From Paenibacillus hamazuiensis (lineage in GTDB: Bacteria; Bacillota; Bacilli; Paenibacillales; NBRC-103111), in contig NZ_JALRMO010000001.1 in assembly GCF_023276405.1 (NCBI RefSeq), forward strand, positions 7,603,501-7,667,500: 64,000 bases of DNA, read 5' to 3'. Shown piece by piece: positions 60,055 to 64,000 of the stretch. The notes under the pieces were generated by a model. That model searched no databases. It was not told the origin of the DNA and worked only from the letters and a program-made list of their open reading frames with translations. Positions within the stretch are counted from its first letter, which is position 1; each line of letters begins with the position of its first letter. The translations under genes and the position numbers were made by a program.

Positions 60055-62961
60055 TCAGTACGCAATCGTCAGCGACGGCTGGGCGTAGGTTAACCGGTCA
60101 TAGACGACTTTCATGTTCTTCGCAATGCGCTGCCCGTCGTAATGCTCCTGCAGCTTGCGGTAAGCGGCGTCCGCAAAACGGGAGCCGAGCTGCGGCTGCA
60201 GCAAAATATCGCTGACGTGCCAGGCCAGCGACTGTGCATGGCCGGGCAGCGCTTTGTAGCCGTCGACGCCATGCTGCACGATGTCGGCGAGACCCCCAGT
60301 ATCCGTAACGACGACCGGCCTGCGGTGCTTCATCGCCTCCAGCGCCACGATGCCGAACGGCTCGTACAGGCTCGGGAATACGCACACATCGGCCGCTTCG
60401 AACAACCGCCGTTTCGTCGCATCGACGATAAATCCGGCGAATGTCACCCGATCTCCGAGATGATACGCTTTCGCCCGCAGCTCCTGCTCCATCGGTCCGG
60501 AACCGGCGATAATGAGCCTGGTGCCCGGCACCTGCGATAGTATGAACGGCATCGCGTCGATGAGCACCTGCACGCCTTTTTCATAGACCAGCCGCCCGAC
60601 ATAAAACACGATCTTCTCGTTATCGGCCGCCCAGTCCCGGCGCGAGGAGGGGCTGAATTGCCCTGGCGGCAAAGCAAGGTCGATGGCGTTCGGAAATACG
60701 TGCACCTTATCCGGTGGCAGCTGAAAAATCGTCTGTACTTCGTTTCGCATATACTCGCTGCAGACGAACACTTTTTCCGAATCGTAGGTGAGACGCCATT
60801 CGAGGTGATGGATCTTTTTTTGCAGATCGGTGTACAGATTGCCTTGATTGCGCCCCCACTCGGTGGCGTGAATCGTGCAGACGAGCGGAATGCCGAAGCT
60901 CAGCTTGATTTCGCGCGCCGCGTGATAAACCATCCAGTCGTGGGCGTGCAGCAGATCGATCCGGCCTCCGCCTTCCTTCCACGCGAGCAAATGGTCGACC
61001 ATCGCCAGATTCATCTCGAACGTCCAATGGAAAAAATCCGTATCCCCCGAAGTCAACACCGGGAGCCTGTGCACGTAAACGCCGTTCAGCTTCTCGAAGT
61101 AAGGCGCGCCGTAATGGGAACTTGTGATGACATGTACGATCTCTCCTTGGGCGGCCAAAGCCTCCGAAAGCGCCGCAACGGCGCGCGACAAACCTCCTAT
61201 GTATTTAGGCGGGTACTCCCAGGCGAGCATGAACAGGTTCGGCTTGTCCCGAGTGTCTTTTAAGATTTGCTCGAATTGGGCGACATCGGGAATAATGGCG
61301 ACCGGCGATCGGCGGTAAATCGAAACATAATGCCGGTAGTCGATGTCGGGCAGCAGGTTGTCTTTCTCCTCGAGCTCGGAAAGAAACGGTTCGTCGATCT
61401 GCCGGGCTTCGATCATGTCGCACAGCCGGCGAAAACAGCCGAGATGGTCCTTCGTGCGCCGACACGCGTAATCGACGACCGTTTGCGAGTCCATAATGAA
61501 CGCCCAGTCGCTGCTTTGCGCGAGCATCAGCTCGCGGGCCGCCTGATTCAAGGCGCGTTTTAGCTGCGCGGCCGACATGTGCGCGGTGCTTTCGAGATGC
61601 TCGTTATCCGTGGCAAGGCGGATCATGCGTTTTTCCGCTTCGTGCAGATGGCGGTAAATCCAGTCGTTGTTGCCCTGCAGCCACACCTCCGCGGAGGAAT
61701 TCCGCCCCCAGCTCGATTCGTTCAACATTCCTGTATCGGCCACGGGATATTCCTTCAAATATTCCGAAGGCGTAATCATCTTGATCTGATCCTGGTCGAA
61801 AAAGATTTTGCGGCACAGCATCTCGATAAAAATCGGCCCTTCGTACCACCAATGACCGAACAGCTCGGCGTCGTACGGGGATACGATGATCGGGCGGCGA
61901 TCGAGGTGACGCTGCCAATGCTCCGCTTGCTTTTCCCGGCCCCACATGAAGTTGCCGGCATGCTCGGCGGCTTTTTCCCGGGCCCACTCCGGGTTGTACG
62001 GCTCGCGATGCGAGCCTTTTCCGGTGATGCGGTAATATTTGATCCCGGTATTGACGCGCTCATGCGTCGGCAGCACGTACGGCCGGATGTGTTCCCACTC
62101 CTTCAGGTCGTTCCAGCCCAGATCCCAGCCGATATCCCGGTAATATTCCCGGTAGTTGAAATCGCCCGGGTAGCCGTCCTGCGAGCTCCAAACTTGACGC
62201 GACGATTCGGGATCGCGCGGAAACGCACTCACTCCGTACGGGGTCATGAGCGGGGCATATAGCTCGCGGTTCGGATATGGAGTGGCGTAAGTTACAGCCG
62301 TCGTATCGGCGATGAAAAAATCGATCCCCAACTGCTTCAGGATGCGATCGACCCCTAAAGTATAACCGCACTCCGGCAGCCAAATTCCTTTGGGCTTTCT
62401 GCCAAAATGTCTCACATAATCGTCCACCGCGGCAGCGATCTGGGCACGGATCGCCTCCTCCGTTTTCATCAGCGGCAGAAAGCCGTGGGTAGCCGCGGAC
62501 GTAAGGATTTCGACAAATCCTTGTTCCTGGTAATAACGGAATTTGTTCACGATATTGCGGCCGCAGCCCATGAAAATTTGCTGCAGCTTGCGAAACCGTT
62601 CCGCATACATCCGGGCCAAGGGGAGCAGCTGCTTGTCTTTAGCCAGGCGTACCGTCTCCTTATCCGCCAGCTCGATCAGCTTGTGCAGGTGGTTCATGTA
62701 GCGCTCCTGCATCAGCGGATCCGTGCATAAGGCCAGCAGCGTCGGCGTCATGGAAATGGTGATGCGAAAGTCGACTTTATCGTCGATCAACCGGTCGAAG
62801 GCTTCGATGAGCGGCAAATACGTCTCGGTCATCGCCTCGTAAAACCACCGCTCCTCCATATAATCGTCGCGGTCGAAATGGCGTATGTACGGAAGATGGG
62901 CGTGGAGCACCAGCGCCAAATAACCTTTCAGCTCCGGTTTTTGCTTGATTTTATTGATCAT
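60055..62961 (-). CDS. GH57 (branching-enzyme-like, DUF1957) fused to GT4 glycosyltransferase
   Basis: 968 residues from the ATG at 62961 (GAGGTG upstream). The N-terminal GH57 domain has HAHLPY at 20-25, the nucleophile region GIWLPECGYT with Glu197, and SPYDAELFGHWWYEGP with the acid/base Asp364, followed by the DUF1957 helical part to about 530. The GT4 domain begins near residue 545 (MLAWEYPPKYIGGLSRAVA) and contains VFYVGRLVYEKGVQVLIDA and FPSLYEPFGIVALEAM with the E-x7-E motif. The architecture suggests one protein that elongates and branches an alpha-1,4-glucan. It starts 12 nt after the DUF4912 gene. Confidence 0.9.
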   Translation of the reverse strand: MINKIKQKPELKGYLALVLHAHLPYIRHFDRDDYMEERWFYEAMTETYLPLIEAFDRLIDDKVDFRITISMTPTLLALCTDPLMQERYMNHLHKLIELADKETVRLAKDKQLLPLARMYAERFRKLQQIFMGCGRNIVNKFRYYQEQGFVEILTSAATHGFLPLMKTEEAIRAQIAAAVDDYVRHFGRKPKGIWLPECGYTLGVDRILKQLGIDFFIADTTAVTYATPYPNRELYAPLMTPYGVSAFPRDPESSRQVWSSQDGYPGDFNYREYYRDIGWDLGWNDLKEWEHIRPYVLPTHERVNTGIKYYRITGKGSHREPYNPEWAREKAAEHAGNFMWGREKQAEHWQRHLDRRPIIVSPYDAELFGHWWYEGPIFIEMLCRKIFFDQDQIKMITPSEYLKEYPVADTGMLNESSWGRNSSAEVWLQGNNDWIYRHLHEAEKRMIRLATDNEHLESTAHMSAAQLKRALNQAARELMLAQSSDWAFIMDSQTVVDYACRRTKDHLGCFRRLCDMIEARQIDEPFLSELEEKDNLLPDIDYRHYVSIYRRSPVAIIPDVAQFEQILKDTRDKPNLFMLAWEYPPKYIGGLSRAVAALSEALAAQGEIVHVITSSHYGAPYFEKLNGVYVHRLPVLTSGDTDFFHWTFEMNLAMVDHLLAWKEGGGRIDLLHAHDWMVYHAAREIKLSFGIPLVCTIHATEWGRNQGNLYTDLQKKIHHLEWRLTYDSEKVFVCSEYMRNEVQTIFQLPPDKVHVFPNAIDLALPPGQFSPSSRRDWAADNEKIVFYVGRLVYEKGVQVLIDAMPFILSQVPGTRLIIAGSGPMEQELRAKAYHLGDRVTFAGFIVDATKRRLFEAADVCVFPSLYEPFGIVALEAMKHRRPVVVTDTGGLADIVQHGVDGYKALPGHAQSLAWHVSDILLQPQLGSRFADAAYRKLQEHYDGQRIAKNMKVVYDRLTYAQPSLTIAY

Positions 62962-62972
62962 CGGGTCACACC

Positions 62973-63479
62973 TCACCGTGTACAATTGCCGTAGGCATTG
63001 AAATTTTCGAAAAAATGCGGTTCTATTCGGCCGTTCGCCTTGCCTTCCAGAACTTCCTCCACCGCCCCGACAACGGGTTCGCCCCAAGCCGCTTTAGCGT
63101 CCCGCGGCGTCGCGGCGGCGTTCGATCTCATCAGAGGAACAAACTGGCCGTGAATTGTATACGTACCGAGATCGGCCATATATGTAGCGTTCGCATGGAC
63201 ATTCGGAATATACCAATTGTTCGCTTCCGGCGTCGTACGGATATCGAAGCTGGAGTTGGCGTTATGGCCGTTAAAATAAATGCAGGTGACGTCGTAGACG
63301 CGAAGTATTTTCGGCAGCACGTGCCAGTCGCACTCGAAATGCTGCGAGCAGAGCCACCGCTTGCGATCGCTTACCTCCCAGTACGCGTACAGCGTATGAG
63401 CGTCTCTCACCATAAGATGAAGCAGGTCCCGGTTGTAGCGGTCCGGCACTTCGTAGCCGGCGGTCGGTATCGTATTCAT
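62973..63479 (-). CDS. DUF4912-domain protein
   Basis: 168 residues from the ATG preceded by AGGAGGGAACGG; a TTG-started frame to about 63512 is less likely. The DUF4912 signature is present: RDAHTLYAYWEVSDRKR near the N-terminus, and a carbohydrate-module-like beta sandwich with RVYDVT, WYIPNVHANATYMADLG. Such proteins often accompany GH57/GT4 glucan genes (family knowledge), as here, where it precedes the fusion gene by 12 nt. It may bind the glucan chain. Function is not established. Confidence 0.8.
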   Translation of the reverse strand: MNTIPTAGYEVPDRYNRDLLHLMVRDAHTLYAYWEVSDRKRWLCSQHFECDWHVLPKILRVYDVTCIYFNGHNANSSFDIRTTPEANNWYIPNVHANATYMADLGTYTIHGQFVPLMRSNAAATPRDAKAAWGEPVVGAVEEVLEGKANGRIEPHFFENFNAYGNCTR

Positions 63480-63763
63480 CCGTTCCCTCCTGTTTCCTGA
63501 AAGTTCCTGCAACCTTTGAAGGGGGTCGTTTCGTTTAATAGGAGTTAGCGCGGCGGCTTCTCTTTAACTGTTTCAGGTTTTGCGCTTTGAGGCAATTTTA
63601 TTCCGGGTATGCCCGCAAAAGAGGAAATCCGGCCGCTGTGGGCGAATATGTTTAGATAACGCTAACAATGCAGCCGTAATTTGCCGATAATGTTGGAAAA
63701 GCCAGGGGCCCTGCCGAAGCCGGCTTTTCTTTCATCGCAAGCTTTTTTTAGGGGGGATTAACC

Positions 63764-64000
63764 ATGAGTTTTTGCTGCGGTGCCAGCATGATTGGAACAA
63801 AAGGGACGCTCAAACATATTCGTACCCAAATCCATAATGTGCCGATATTGTTCTGCCCGGTGTGCCACCGTGTTCAAGTGCATTATTTGGTGGAGAACGA
63901 ATATGAAATTTTGGCCGAGTACGCTCATGGGGACGGCGCCCCGGAAGTGGACTTTCAGGAATACGTCGATACCAAAAACGGAGCGGAGCTTTATGAAAAC
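63764..64000 (+). CDS. Zinc-ribbon-like small protein, 5' part (cut by window edge)
   Basis: Partial, 79 codons to the right edge. The ATG at 63764 follows GGGGGGATTAACC. The product begins MSFCCGASMIGTKGTLKH and contains CPVCHRVQVHYLVENEYEI; the CC near the start and the CPVC pair suggest a zinc-binding site as in YgiT-type domains. The end is acidic (HGDGAPEVDFQEYVD). The 280-bp stretch before it holds a weak hairpin (AAAAGCC/GGCTTTT near 63700-63730) and no gene. Confidence 0.6.
   Translation, partial: MSFCCGASMIGTKGTLKHIRTQIHNVPILFCPVCHRVQVHYLVENEYEILAEYAHGDGAPEVDFQEYVDTKNGAELYEN

Overview
The window looks like a chromosomal segment of a moderately GC-rich Bacillales, most plausibly Paenibacillus or another Paenibacillaceae. 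The indications are Gram-positive ribosome binding sites, two T-box leaders, an L20-type leader on infC-rpmI-rplT, the Gram-positive tRNA-modification pair MnmL/MnmM, a WGxxGxxG-type secreted protein, and short phased intergenic repeats. The species call is inference.

Region 1 (1 to about 10.8 kb) is a mobile, mostly AT-rich defence island. It begins with a plasmid- or ICE-type parA and the cut-off parB. A two-gene ATPase/subtilisin cassette of the IetAS anti-phage type follows (3.67-4.82 and 1.46-3.68 kb), enclosed exactly between two copies of a diverged ~95-bp repeat. Next come a large serine recombinase with a 51-codon gene just upstream, a gene II/X-type replication initiator beside a candidate origin, and a type II restriction-modification pair whose methyltransferase carries its own HTH domain. 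The island ends before the terminator of rlmCD.

Region 2 (10.9-27.9 kb) is core chromosome: rlmCD, a B12-binding-type radical SAM protein, a GntR-controlled ABC transporter operon with a clear promoter/operator, manA, mnmM and mnmL separated by a cytochrome c lipoprotein, a secreted Thr/Gly-rich WGxxGxxG protein, a MarR regulator, trmB, and a UgtP-like lipid glycosyltransferase with a PAP2 phosphatase.

Region 3 (28.1-37.7 kb) holds a GT4 glycosyltransferase, a GT2 glycosyltransferase behind a structured leader RNA that I could not classify, infC (ATT start)-rpmI-rplT, a nucleotidyltransferase, and the T-box(Leu)-ilvB-ilvN-ilvC operon.

Region 4 (37.8-47.4 kb) contains a 10-bp-period array, an IS3-family element, a T-box-controlled aminotransferase, a secreted protein with an ABC transporter and two-component system, and leuB. 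No leuA is present anywhere in the window.

Region 5 (47.5-64.0 kb) has a repetitive exported protein followed by a TPR-GT2-TPR glycosyltransferase, divergent catalase and peroxiredoxin genes sharing PerR/Fur-like boxes, a sugar isomerase, and an alpha-glucan cluster: GH15, a nucleotidyltransferase fused to a phosphohexomutase fold that has lost its catalytic motifs, a GH57-GT4 fusion and a DUF4912 protein.

The most unusual items are the repeat-bounded IetAS cassette with its candidate operator, the unclassified GT2 leader RNA, the pseudo-mutase in the glucan cluster, the 51-codon gene beside the recombinase, and the phased 10-bp array beside the IS3 element.
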